From contig NZ_JAPEPC010000001.1 in the NCBI RefSeq assembly GCF_026340465.1, positions 4,779,001 to 4,843,000 on the forward strand: 64,000 bases of DNA, read 5' to 3'. The translations under genes and the position numbers were made by a program. The notes under the pieces were generated by a model. It was given only the letters and a program-made list of their open reading frames with translations. It did no database searches and was not told the origin of the DNA. Source of the DNA: Streptomyces sp. NBC_01306. GTDB taxonomy: Bacteria; Actinomycetota; Actinomycetes; Streptomycetales; Streptomycetaceae. Within the stretch, counting starts at the first letter, position 1. Every line of letters begins with the position of its first letter. Shown one piece after another: positions 7,788 to 15,481 of the stretch.

Positions 7788-8513
7788 ATGTCTCGTATCG
7801 ACGGCCGCACCCCCGAAGAACTCCGCCCGGTCACCATTGAGCGCGCCTGGAGCAAACACGCCGAGGGCTCCGTCCTCATCTCCTTCGGCGACACCAAAGT
7901 CTTCTGCACCGCCTCCTTCACCGAAGGCGTACCGCGCTGGCGCAAGGGCAGCGGGGAGGGCTGGGTCACCGCCGAGTACTCGATGCTCCCCCGCTCCACC
8001 AACACCCGGGGCGACCGGGAGTCCGTCCGCGGCAAGATCGGCGGCCGTACGCACGAGATCTCCCGCCTCATCGGCCGCTCGCTGCGCGCGGTCATCGACT
8101 ACAAGGCGCTCGGCGAGAACACGATCGTGCTCGACTGCGACGTCCTCCAGGCCGACGGTGGCACCCGCACCGCCGCCATCACCGGCGCATACGTCGCCCT
8201 GGCCGACGCGGTCACCTGGGCCCAGTCCAAGAAGCTCATCAGGTCCGGTCGCAAGCCCCTCACCGACACGGTCTCCGCGATCAGCGTCGGCATCGTCGAC
8301 GGAACGCCGCTCCTCGACCTCCGTTACGAGGAGGACGTGCGCGCCGAGACCGACATGAACGTCGTCTGCACCGGCGACGGCCGTTTCGTCGAGGTCCAGG
8401 GGACGGCCGAGGCCGAGCCCTTCGACCGCAAGGAGCTCAACGCGCTGCTCGACCTGGCCACCGGCGGCTGCGCCGACCTCACCGCGCTCCAGACCGAGGC
8501 GCTCGGCAAGTAG
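7788..8513 (+). CDS. rph: Ribonuclease PH
   Basis: This 241-residue phosphorolytic 3'-5' exoribonuclease trims tRNA 3' ends. Family landmarks are MSRIDGRTPEELRPVTIE at the N-terminus, the phosphate-binding region with RSTNTRGDRES, the SRLIGRSLRA helix and the catalytic-site stretch CDVLQADGGTRTAAITGA; VQGTAEAEPF is near the C-terminus. Length matches bacterial RNase PH. The start is chosen from the conserved N-terminus and the leaderless promoter box. It is followed 92 bases later by rdgB, the usual neighbour. Confidence 0.96.
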   Translation: MSRIDGRTPEELRPVTIERAWSKHAEGSVLISFGDTKVFCTASFTEGVPRWRKGSGEGWVTAEYSMLPRSTNTRGDRESVRGKIGGRTHEISRLIGRSLRAVIDYKALGENTIVLDCDVLQADGGTRTAAITGAYVALADAVTWAQSKKLIRSGRKPLTDTVSAISVGIVDGTPLLDLRYEEDVRAETDMNVVCTGDGRFVEVQGTAEAEPFDRKELNALLDLATGGCADLTALQTEALGK

Positions 8514-8605
8514 CGGCACGCGCCCCGGCACGGCGCCACCGGCGCGACGAGGGGACGGACGGGGCGGGCGGTCCGCCGCCCTGTCCGCCCCCTGATACTG
8601 GACGT

Positions 8606-9208
8606 ATGACCCGTCTGATCCTCGCCACCCGCAACGCCGGGAAAATCACCGAACTCGAAGCGATCCTCGCCGACGCGGGCCTGCCCCACGAACTGGTCGG
8701 CACGGACGCGTACCCCGAAGTCCCGGACGTCAAGGAAACGGGTGTCACCTTCGCGGAGAACGCCCTGCTGAAGGCCCACGCCATGGCACAGGCCACCGGC
8801 CTGCCCGCGGTGGCCGACGACTCGGGCCTCTGCGTGGACGTACTGAACGGCGCCCCCGGTATCTTCTCGGCCCGCTGGGCGGGCACCCACGGCGACGACG
8901 AGGCCAACCTGCGCCTGCTGCTGGCCCAGCTCTCGGACATCGACGACCCGCACCGGGGCGCCCACTTCGCCTGCGCGGCAGCCCTGGCCCTCCCCGACGG
9001 CACGGAACGAGTGGTGGAGGGCCGCCTCCTCGGCACCCTCCGCACCACCCCGGCCGGCAGCGGCGGCTTCGGCTACGACCCGATCCTCCAGCCGTCGGGC
9101 GACACCCGCACCTGCGCGGAACTCACGGCATCGGAGAAGAACGCGATCAGCCACCGTGGCCAGGCGTTCCGCGCACTGGTTCCTGCGGTGCGGGAGCTGC
9201 TGGGCTGA
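8606..9208 (+). CDS. rdgB: XTP/dITP pyrophosphatase (RdgB/HAM1)
   Basis: The 200-residue enzyme removes non-canonical purine nucleoside triphosphates (XTP, dITP) from the pool. It has the ATRNAGKITEL nucleotide-binding start, ADDSGLCVDVLNGAPGIFSARWAG and the GGFGYDPI signature, and it ends with the SHRGQAFRAL segment, all standard for the Ham1 family. It is cytosolic and of normal length. It lies downstream of rph and ends at a bidirectional terminator before the tRNA-Leu gene. Confidence 0.96.
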   Translation: MTRLILATRNAGKITELEAILADAGLPHELVGTDAYPEVPDVKETGVTFAENALLKAHAMAQATGLPAVADDSGLCVDVLNGAPGIFSARWAGTHGDDEANLRLLLAQLSDIDDPHRGAHFACAAALALPDGTERVVEGRLLGTLRTTPAGSGGFGYDPILQPSGDTRTCAELTASEKNAISHRGQAFRALVPAVRELLG

Positions 9209-9236
9209 ACCAGTGAACAGCTGAGCCGAGAACGCT

Positions 9237-9269
9237 GGAGGGGCATCCCGCGGTGCGGAATGCCCCTCC
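9237..9269. terminator. Bidirectional hairpin between rdgB and tRNA-Leu
   Basis: GGAGGGGCAT at 9237-9246 pairs with ATGCCCCTCC at 9260-9269, and the inner CCGC/GCGG can extend the stem. It lies between the convergent rdgB and tRNA genes. Confidence 0.7.
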
Positions 9270-9276
9270 AGTCATG

Positions 9277-9362
9277 TGCGGCCTGTGGGATTCGAACCCA
9301 CCTAGTCCAAACGGACAAACCGGACCTAAACCGATCGCGTCAACCAACTGCGCCAAGGCCGC
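9277..9362 (-). tRNA. tRNA-Leu (anticodon UAG)
   Basis: Folding the minus strand by hand gives a seven-pair acceptor stem (GCGGCCT/AGGCCGC), a D-arm, an anticodon stem AUCGG/CCGGU with loop UUUAGGU (anticodon UAG, reading CUA), a class II variable arm with stem GUCC/GGAC, and a perfect T-arm GUGGG-UUCGAAU-CCCAC. The discriminator is A, as expected for leucine, and CCA is not encoded. The 86-base length fits a class II tRNA. Confidence 0.93.
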
Positions 9363-9421
9363 AGGATGTCGCTCATGGTACTCGGCCGACAGTCGCACGG
9401 GGTATGCCGAACCCTCCGCGA

Positions 9422-10426
9422 CTACGCGCTCGACGGCTGCTTCCGGCGATTCCGGCACCAGGTGTCGGTCAGTGCATGACAGTTCGGGCACAGATACCGG
9501 AGATTCTCCCGGCGGTTGTCGAGCCAGTCGCCATTGATGTGGTCGATGTGGAGCGTGATCGGGCGGCCCAGCCATGCGCCGGGGTTGCCGCAGGACGTGC
9601 ACCGGTAGGCGACACCCACCTCTTGGAGCGCGCGGTGGAGCCTGGACCGGTTCGCGCGCGACGACCCCTGGGGCAGGACGACGAGGGTCTGCGGCGCGCT
9701 CGACCGCGGTTCCGCCGCACGCACCGACCCCCAGGTGCGGCGCTTGAAGTGGCCGGTGTCGAGCGTGAGTTGCAGCACTCTGCGACGAACGCGGCGATGG
9801 TTGGTGTCGTTCACCTCAAGGGCGAGCGCGCGCATGACGTCGGCGTAACTGGTGGCGTCCGGCACCGCAGCCCGCAGTGCGCCCTCGCTGATCGTCACTC
9901 GCGCGTTGCGGAAATGGGAGGTGTCGATGCCGTGCTTCCTGAGCATCGCCCCCAGCGCCGTGCGCGACTTGCTGTCGCCTTCGGCAAGCCCGAGCAGCCG
10001 CGCTGCCCCGCGCACGCTGTCGGCCGATGCGGCGGCGTTCCGCAGTTCCGCGACAGTGAAGGCCAGTCGGGGTTCGTTCGGGCGATTGAGGCCGGGCAGG
10101 TGACTGACGTCGATGCCGGCCGCGGCGATGCGCCGCCGGATGTGCGACAGCGTGCCGGTCGCGGGCGGAGCGCCGAGCTTCGTCACGACTTCGCGGAGCG
10201 TCGAGGACGTGCTGACGGCAGCGGCTATCGCCTCGTCCGTGTACTTGCGAAAGGGGCTGTGATGTTCGAAGTGACTGGTGTCGATACCGAGGGCGGCGGC
10301 TCTCTTCCTGAGGACGCGGTGCCGTCCGCCGCTCTTGCGGAGGCCGAGCCTGCGCATCACATCGGTCCAGTTCCTGGACTCGGCCACAGCCCGGGTGAGT
10401 GTCTCCCGCTCGTACGGGTCGGTCAT
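9422..10426 (-). CDS. HNH endonuclease with four N-terminal repeat modules
   Basis: The 334-residue protein has a C-terminal HNH nuclease: CTSCGNP, then HIDHINGDWLDNRRENLRYLCPNCH, with both zinc Cys pairs and the catalytic His-Asp-His present. The first 230 residues are four diverged repeats of about 50 residues, each ending in a helix followed by I/L-D-T/V-S/G-H-F/L (IDTSHF, IDVSHL, IDTSHF, LDTGHF); each looks like a small helix-turn-helix and may read DNA. ATG 10426 has a GGAGTG ribosome-binding site. It lies immediately upstream of tRNA-Leu in the same orientation. Similar genes are scattered in actinobacteria and behave like selfish or homing-type nucleases; function here is not known. 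Confidence 0.8.
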   Translation of the reverse strand: MTDPYERETLTRAVAESRNWTDVMRRLGLRKSGGRHRVLRKRAAALGIDTSHFEHHSPFRKYTDEAIAAAVSTSSTLREVVTKLGAPPATGTLSHIRRRIAAAGIDVSHLPGLNRPNEPRLAFTVAELRNAAASADSVRGAARLLGLAEGDSKSRTALGAMLRKHGIDTSHFRNARVTISEGALRAAVPDATSYADVMRALALEVNDTNHRRVRRRVLQLTLDTGHFKRRTWGSVRAAEPRSSAPQTLVVLPQGSSRANRSRLHRALQEVGVAYRCTSCGNPGAWLGRPITLHIDHINGDWLDNRRENLRYLCPNCHALTDTWCRNRRKQPSSA

Positions 10427-10514
10427 GGTGGCTCACTCCGTCCCCGGTCACGCGTTCGTGACCTCGTACGGAGTAACGAACCGCTCGCCGGCCCGTCACG
10501 TGCGGGAAGTGGAG

Positions 10515-10547
10515 CGGCCCGTACCGGCTGGGGGCCGGTACGGGCCG
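10515..10547 (-). terminator. Hairpin terminator downstream of the ProP-like gene
   Basis: A perfect 13-bp stem, CGGCCCGTACCGG (10515-10527) with 10535-10547, and a seven-base loop lies 36 bases beyond the stop of the leftward transporter gene. Confidence 0.7.
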
Positions 10548-10582
10548 TCGAGGGGAGCCGGGGTGTGGCTCCGGGGGGTGGG

Positions 10583-12079
10583 TCAGAAGCGGGGTTCCGG
10601 GGCCTGGGACTCGACCATCTCCGCCGCCTCCTCCTTCGTCTCCACCGAGGGAGGAGAGCCCTCCAGGGGCTGCTGGGCGGTTTCCTTCATGCAGAGCACC
10701 GCGATCACGCCCACCAGCGCGGCCCCCATCGCGTAGAACGCCGGCATCAGGTTCGTGCCGGCCAGGGTGATCAGTGCGGTGATCACGAACGGGGTCGTCC
10801 CGCCGAAGAGGGATGTCGAGAGGTTGTAGCCCACCGACAGCGACCCGTACCTGACCTGCGTCGGGAAGAGCGCCGGGAGCGCCGCCGACATCGTGCCCAG
10901 CATGCACACCAGCGAGAGGCCCAGCATCGCCATGCCGATGGTGATCGCCGGGATGGAGCCCTGGCGGATCAGCAGGAAGGCCGGGAGCGACAGGACCAGG
11001 AAGCCGAGCATGCCCGCCATCAGGAGCGGTTTCCGGCCGAAGCGGTCGTTCAGCCTGCCCACCTGGTTGATGACCAGCATCAGGACGACCATGACGCCCA
11101 GCAGGATCAGCAGGCCGTGTGTGTCGCCGTAGCCGAGCTCGTCCGAGAGGTAGGTCGGCATGTACGACAGCAGCATGTAGTCCGTGATGTTGTACGCGCC
11201 GACCAGGCAGATGCAGAGGACGAGGGCGCGCCAGTGGTCCGTGAAGATCGCCTTGAGGTCGCCCTTGGCGGTGGTCTCGACGGCGTCGGCCGCCTCCCCG
11301 GCGCCCACGTTCTCGCCGGTCAGCCGCTGGAAGGCGGGTGTCTCGTCCAGCCTGAGCCGCAGGTAGAGACCGACCAGGCCCAGGGGGCCCGCGACCAGGA
11401 ACGGTACGCGCCAGCCCCAGCTGTCCATCCCGCCGGAGCCGACGAGCGTGGTCATCAGGGTGACCAGGCCGGCCGCGCCCACGTATCCCGCGAGCGTGCC
11501 GAACTCCAGGAAGCTGCCGAAGTACCCCCGGCGCTTGTCCGGCGCGTACTCCGCGATGAAGGTCGAGGCGCCGCCGTACTCACCGCCGGTGGAGAAGCCC
11601 TGCACCAGACGGAAGAAGATCAGCAGAACCGGTGACCAGAAGCCGACCGCCGAGTACGAGGGAAGCACCCCGATCGCAAAGGTCCCGATCGCCATCATGA
11701 TCATGGTCATGGCGAGGACCTTCTTGCGGCCGATCTTGTCGCCCATCGGGCCGAAGACCATGCCGCCGACCGGCCGGATCAGGAACGCGACCGCGAAGGT
11801 GGCGAACGACGCGAGCAGCTGGACCGTGCTGCTTCCCCCGGGGAAGAAGACCCGGCCGATCGTGGCCGCGAGGTAGCTGTAGATGCCGAAGTCGAACCAC
11901 TCCATGGCATTACCCAGGCTGGCCGCCTTCACCGCCCGCTTGATCGCTGCCTCATCCGTCACCGTGATGTCGGTGCGGCGCAGCCGCGGGTTCCTCCGGC
12001 GGTCGATGACGCGGAAGAGATCGCGGTGGCGTTTGACCGCCTCGGGGTCGGCGGCGGGCTGGTGGCCGGTGTCCGCCAT
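10583..12079 (-). CDS. MFS proton symporter, ProP/metabolite:H+ symporter family
   Basis: This inner-membrane protein of about 498 residues has the MHS-family signatures NAMEWFDFGIYSYLA in TM1, GDKIGRKKVL (motif A) and RLVQGFSTGGEYGGA in TM4, the latter diagnostic of ProP, KgtP and citrate carriers. It is annotated as proline/betaine-type in many genomes, but the substrate cannot be told from sequence. ATG 12079 is preferred over the frame's first start (12103) because a GAGAGGAC ribosome-binding site lies at the right distance. A conserved, soluble N-terminal extension (about 45 residues, Arg-rich) precedes TM1. Confidence 0.88.
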   Translation of the reverse strand: MADTGHQPAADPEAVKRHRDLFRVIDRRRNPRLRRTDITVTDEAAIKRAVKAASLGNAMEWFDFGIYSYLAATIGRVFFPGGSSTVQLLASFATFAVAFLIRPVGGMVFGPMGDKIGRKKVLAMTMIMMAIGTFAIGVLPSYSAVGFWSPVLLIFFRLVQGFSTGGEYGGASTFIAEYAPDKRRGYFGSFLEFGTLAGYVGAAGLVTLMTTLVGSGGMDSWGWRVPFLVAGPLGLVGLYLRLRLDETPAFQRLTGENVGAGEAADAVETTAKGDLKAIFTDHWRALVLCICLVGAYNITDYMLLSYMPTYLSDELGYGDTHGLLILLGVMVVLMLVINQVGRLNDRFGRKPLLMAGMLGFLVLSLPAFLLIRQGSIPAITIGMAMLGLSLVCMLGTMSAALPALFPTQVRYGSLSVGYNLSTSLFGGTTPFVITALITLAGTNLMPAFYAMGAALVGVIAVLCMKETAQQPLEGSPPSVETKEEAAEMVESQAPEPRF

Positions 12080-12238
12080 GGTTGTCGTCCTCTCTGTGGG
12101 CATACAAAAACACGCAGGAGGCTCTTCTGCACAGCGATGGCGATCGCAAACCAGGGCTCCGTAGAAATGGGACCTTGGTCACGTATTTTCAGTGGATACC
12201 GGCCACTTCGGCAACTTCTCGGACCTGTTCGAGGCGTC

Positions 12239-12706
12239 TCAGAGGCCGAGATCCTTGATGATTTTGGCTACGTGGCCGGTCGCCTTGACGTTATAGAAAG
12301 CGTGTTCGACCTTCCCGTTCTCGTCGATGACGAGCGTCGACCTGATGACCCCGGTCACCGTTTTGCCGTAGAGCTTCTTCTCTCCGAATGCGCCGTACGC
12401 GGCGAGGGTCTCCTTGGACGGGTCGCCGACCAGCGTGACCTTGAGGGACTCCTTCTCGCGGAATTTCGCGAGCTTCTCCGGCTTGTCCGGCGAGACGCCG
12501 ATGACGTCGTATCCGGCGCCGGCCAGGAAGTCCAGATTATCCGTGAAGTCGCAGGCCTGCTTGGTGCATCCAGGGGTGAGTGCCGCCGGGTAGAAGTACA
12601 CGATGACTTTGCGGCCACGGTGTGCGGCGAGTGAGATCTCGTTGCCGTCCGCGTCGGGCAGGGCGAAGTCGGGGGCGGTGTCGCCGGGCTGCAGTCGCTC
12701 GCTCAT
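12239..12706 (-). CDS. bcp: Thioredoxin-dependent peroxiredoxin, Bcp/PrxQ type
   Basis: The 155-residue cytosolic peroxidase reduces hydrogen and organic peroxides. The peroxidatic Cys47 is in LTPGCTKQACDF and the resolving Cys52 follows at the five-residue spacing typical of PrxQ. The usual KDDTPGC is AALTPGC here, a common actinobacterial variant. ATG 12706 has a GAGGAG ribosome-binding site. It is divergent from the DUF3618 gene. Confidence 0.93.
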   Translation of the reverse strand: MSERLQPGDTAPDFALPDADGNEISLAAHRGRKVIVYFYPAALTPGCTKQACDFTDNLDFLAGAGYDVIGVSPDKPEKLAKFREKESLKVTLVGDPSKETLAAYGAFGEKKLYGKTVTGVIRSTLVIDENGKVEHAFYNVKATGHVAKIIKDLGL

Positions 12707-12844
12707 CAGGCTCTCCTCGGGAGGGTCGGTGACCGTGAGGTACGGATGGGGCAGAGCGTAATAGGGGTGCCGCGGGGTGCGTTCCCGCTGGAGCTGACAG
12801 ACTGTCGAGCAACGACTACCGGACACGACCACGGAGGCAGCGCA

Positions 12845-13174
12845 GTGTCGGATGCCACGGATGCCAGGACCCCGGCGCAGATCGAGGCGGACATCGAGAC
12901 CCGGCGCGCGGATCTCGCGGACACGCTGGACGAGATCGGCGTGCGGCTGCACCCCAGCACGATCGTGGGAGACGCCAGGGCCAAGGTCACATCGGCCGTC
13001 GACCAGACCGCGGGGCGCGCGTTCGTCGCGCTGAACCGGGCGGCGAACGGCGTGCGGGCGCAGTTCGTGACGGAGGACGGCGCGCCTCGGCTGGAGCGCG
13101 TGATTCCGGTGGCGCTGCTCACGGTGGGCGTGGTGGGTCTCTGCGTAACGGCGAAGCGGCGGCGGAGCTGCTGA
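12845..13174 (+). CDS. DUF3618 membrane-associated protein
   Basis: The 109-residue protein begins with the DUF3618 signature (AQIEADIETRRADLADTLDEI) and ends with one transmembrane segment (VIPVALLTVGVVGLCVTA) and a basic tail. Such proteins are common and uncharacterised in actinobacteria. GTG 12845 is chosen because GGAGG lies just upstream; the longer frame from 12746 has no such support. Confidence 0.8.
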   Translation: MSDATDARTPAQIEADIETRRADLADTLDEIGVRLHPSTIVGDARAKVTSAVDQTAGRAFVALNRAANGVRAQFVTEDGAPRLERVIPVALLTVGVVGLCVTAKRRRSC

Positions 13175-13250
13175 CCCGCCCCGTCCGGCCCGGTGGCCGG
13201 CCGGTGGCCCGGGTGCGGACCCTTCGGTGAACTCCGCGCCCCGGGCCAGG

Positions 13251-13256
13251 TAGGTT
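13251..13256 (+). promoter_or_regulatory. Leaderless -10 element (TAGGTT) of the GroES-like gene
   Basis: TAGGTT ends seven bases before GTG 13264, with no ribosome-binding site in between. Confidence 0.5.
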
Positions 13257-13263
13257 CGAGCCT

Positions 13264-13599
13264 GTGAGCGAGAACACCCACGACGACAAGCTGCCCATCC
13301 GGATGCTGCACGACCGCGTGCTGGTCAAGTCCGACAGCCCGGAGGGCGAGCGCCGCTCCGGCGGCGGCATCCTGATCCCGGCCACCGCCGCCGTCGGCAA
13401 GCGGCTGGCCTGGGCCGAGGTGGTGGCGGTCGGGCAGAACGTCCGGACCGTGGTGCCGGGGGACCGGGTGCTGTACGACCCGGAGGACCGGGCCGAGGTG
13501 GAGGTCCGGGGTGTGGCGTACGTCCTGATGCGGGAGCGCGATCTGCACGCGGTGGCTTCGGAGCGGGTGTCCGAGGACTCCACCGGTCTGTATCTGTAG
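13264..13599 (+). CDS. GroES-like co-chaperonin (Cpn10 family)
   Basis: The 111-residue protein shows the Cpn10 fold: IRMLHDRVLVKSD at the start, the GGGILIPATA mobile-loop region, GDRVLYDPEDRAEVEVRG and a final VLMRERDLHAV. It has no groEL next to it and carries a short N-terminal extension and a C-terminal tail (SERVSEDSTGLYL) absent from the housekeeping GroES, so it is a paralogue, perhaps regulatory. The start GTG 13264 is supported by a leaderless promoter box. Confidence 0.85.
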   Translation: MSENTHDDKLPIRMLHDRVLVKSDSPEGERRSGGGILIPATAAVGKRLAWAEVVAVGQNVRTVVPGDRVLYDPEDRAEVEVRGVAYVLMRERDLHAVASERVSEDSTGLYL

Positions 13600-13671
13600 C
13601 TCAGCCTGCTGCTCCTGCTCCTCCTGCTGCTGACTGCTGCCCGCTGGGCACGGTTTTGCTATCGTGGGACG

Positions 13672-13722
13672 GACCCCGACGAGACGCGCCGTACCGGGCA
13701 GATCGACTGTAAAGACGACGCA
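13672..13722 (+). ncRNA. Guanidine-III (ykkC-III) riboswitch
   Basis: The stretch contains CCCCGACGAGACGCGCCG, GUACCGGG, then GACUGUAAAGACGACGC. This matches what I know of the ykkC-III consensus, including CGACGAG, CGCCGUACCGGG and AAGACGACGC, and can form its pseudoknot. It lies about 30 bases before the ribosome-binding site of a guanidinium-exporter gene, the usual target. A likely -10 (TATCGT, 13660-13665) precedes it. Guanidine binding would expose the ribosome-binding site and turn on export. Confidence 0.85.
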
Positions 13723-13753
13723 CCCTGCTGATCCGTCTCGCGGAGGTGCCGTC

Positions 13754-14074
13754 ATGGCCTGGATTCTGCTCGTCGTCGCCGGTCTGCTCGAAGTGGCCTG
13801 GTCGATCGGGATGAAGTACACCGAAGGTTTTACGAGGCTGTGGCCCAGCCTCTTCACCGGCGCGGGCATTGTCGCGTCCATGCTGCTGCTGTCGCAGGCG
13901 GCCAAAACCCTGCCGATCGGTACGGCGTACGGCGTCTGGGTGGGGATCGGCGCGGCCGGTGCGGCGGTGCTCGGCATGGTCGTCCTGGGGGAGCCGGCCA
14001 CCGCCGCCCGGATCTTCTTCGTCTGCCTGCTGCTGGTCGCGGTCGTCGGCCTGAAGGCGACGTCCGGGCATTAG
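13754..14074 (+). CDS. SMR-family guanidinium exporter (SugE/Gdx type)
   Basis: The 106-residue protein has four transmembrane helices and the invariant membrane glutamate Glu13 (LLEVAWSIGMKYTEGF). The Trp-Ser-Ile-Gly-Met-Lys run after Glu13 and the YGVWVGIGAAG helix are typical of the Gdx branch, which exports guanidinium in exchange for protons, rather than the EmrE drug exporters. The guanidine-III riboswitch upstream independently supports this. ATG 13754 has a CGGAGG ribosome-binding site. The stop codon lies in the first copy of a 25-bp tandem duplication. Confidence 0.92.
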   Translation: MAWILLVVAGLLEVAWSIGMKYTEGFTRLWPSLFTGAGIVASMLLLSQAAKTLPIGTAYGVWVGIGAAGAAVLGMVVLGEPATAARIFFVCLLLVAVVGLKATSGH

Positions 14075-14108
14075 GCCGTGCATGACGTCCGGGCGTTATG
14101 CCGTGCAT
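14059..14108. repeat. 25-bp tandem duplication across the exporter stop codon
   Basis: The 25 bases at 14059-14083 recur at 14084-14108 with two mismatches. The first copy contains the TAG stop of the exporter gene; in the second copy TAG has become TAT. Confidence 0.85.
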
Positions 14109-14120
14109 GAGGTGCGGTCA

Positions 14121-14156
14121 CGGGCGCCGGACCTGGTTGCGCAGGGCCGGCGCCCG
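14121..14156. terminator. Hairpin between convergent exporter and SGNH genes
   Basis: CGGGCGCCGG (14121-14130) pairs perfectly with CCGGCGCCCG (14147-14156) across a 16-base loop. It sits between the convergent gene ends 14074 and 14162. Confidence 0.55.
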
Positions 14157-14161
14157 GTGCC

Positions 14162-15370
14162 TCAGGTCGGGCGGGCCGTGAACGGTCCGCCCGTGCCGAA
14201 GGCCAGTGCGGCGAAGCGTTCGCCGATGCGACGGTGGGTCTCGGCGTCCGGGTGGAGCTGGTCGGGCAGCGGCAGTTCGGCGGAGTCCGCCTCGCCGTAG
14301 AGCTCGTTGCCGTCGAGGTAGTGCAGATGGGGGTCGTCGGCCGCCCGCTGCTCCACGATGCGGGAGAGTTCCGCACGGATGATGGTGAGCGTCAGCTTCC
14401 CGGCGGCGCGCTCGGCCGGGTCGCCGATGGCCCGGAACTCCACCGTCCCCCTGCTGAAGTCCGGGGCGCAGGGGCCCGGGGTGTCCTCATGGATGGGGCA
14501 GTGGATCGGCGAGACGACCAGCAGCGGTGTGGTGGGGTGCCCCTCGCGGATCGTGTCGAGGAAGCCGTGCACGGCCGGGGCGAAGGCGCGCAGCCGCATC
14601 AGGTCGGCGTTGACGATGTTGATGCCGATCTTGATGCTGATCAGGTCCGCCGGGGTGTCCCGCAGGGCGCGGGCCGTGAACGGGTCGAGCAGGGCGCTGC
14701 CGCCCAGCCCGATGTTGATGAGCTCCGCGTCGCCGAGCGAGGCGGCCAGCGCCGGCCATGTCGTGGTGGAACTCTCGGCGTTGGAGCCGTGGCTGATCGA
14801 ACTGCCGTGGTGCAGCCACACCTTGCGGCCGCTGTCCGGCACGGGCTCGACGGGGGCGTCGGTGCGCAGCGCGACCAGTTCGGTGACCTCGTTGTACGGC
14901 AGCCAGATCTCGATGTCCTTGAGCCCGGCGGCCAGACCGGTGAACCGGACGGTGCCGACCGGGCCGGGCCGCGTCTCCGCGGAACCGGTGGCCAAGTCCA
15001 CCAGCTGTACGTTGCCGCCCGTCCCGCTCGCCCGGTCGGTCAGGCGGCCGTCGACGAGCAGGTCGTACAGCCCGTCGGGGCGGGGCGGGGCGCCCTGGTA
15101 GGCCATCTTGGTGCGGAGCGTGTCCAGTTCGACGGTGGTGGCCCGGGTACGGATGGCCAGTCGCACGCCGGACGGCTGGGCCTCCGCCATGGCCAGCTGC
15201 CCGTCGGAGCACTGAGCGCGGGCCCGGGCGGGCAGCCGGTGCGGCAGGAGGCCGTGCTCGGTGCGTTCCAGGTCGAGGGCGCCCTTCATCAGGTCCGCGG
15301 TGATGGGCGTGCTGATCGGGGCGGTGTCGCTGTGCCGGTCGTTGGGCGCGTCGGGGTGCGGGGAGTTCAT
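14162..15370 (-). CDS. SGNH/GDSL-family hydrolase with N-terminal accessory domain
   Basis: The 402-residue protein has an N-terminal beta-rich domain (about 1-185) followed by a GDSL-type esterase domain: HHGSSISHGSN supplies the nucleophile serine (block I), GLGGSALLD the oxyanion Gly, and DQLHPDAETH near the C-terminus the catalytic Asp-His pair. This two-domain layout resembles SsfX3-type acyltransferase/hydrolases of Streptomyces. No signal peptide is seen, so it is probably cytosolic. The substrate is unknown. The ATG 15370 context is weak, but the N-terminus aligns with the family's length. Confidence 0.8.
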   Translation of the reverse strand: MNSPHPDAPNDRHSDTAPISTPITADLMKGALDLERTEHGLLPHRLPARARAQCSDGQLAMAEAQPSGVRLAIRTRATTVELDTLRTKMAYQGAPPRPDGLYDLLVDGRLTDRASGTGGNVQLVDLATGSAETRPGPVGTVRFTGLAAGLKDIEIWLPYNEVTELVALRTDAPVEPVPDSGRKVWLHHGSSISHGSNAESSTTTWPALAASLGDAELINIGLGGSALLDPFTARALRDTPADLISIKIGINIVNADLMRLRAFAPAVHGFLDTIREGHPTTPLLVVSPIHCPIHEDTPGPCAPDFSRGTVEFRAIGDPAERAAGKLTLTIIRAELSRIVEQRAADDPHLHYLDGNELYGEADSAELPLPDQLHPDAETHRRIGERFAALAFGTGGPFTARPT

Positions 15371-15481
15371 GATCCCAGCCTGTCAACCGGATTACTGATC
15401 CGCACACCCTTTTCCGCGCGCCTTTTCAGCCGTCGGTCTGAGCTGCCCGCCGGCGGTTCAGCCATCCGTGGTGCCGGTCGT

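Noticed and set aside
9260..11635. 791-residue plus-strand frame
   Set aside because: It spans the tRNA-Leu, the antisense of the HNH gene and part of the transporter gene; its composition is that of a reverse-strand shadow.
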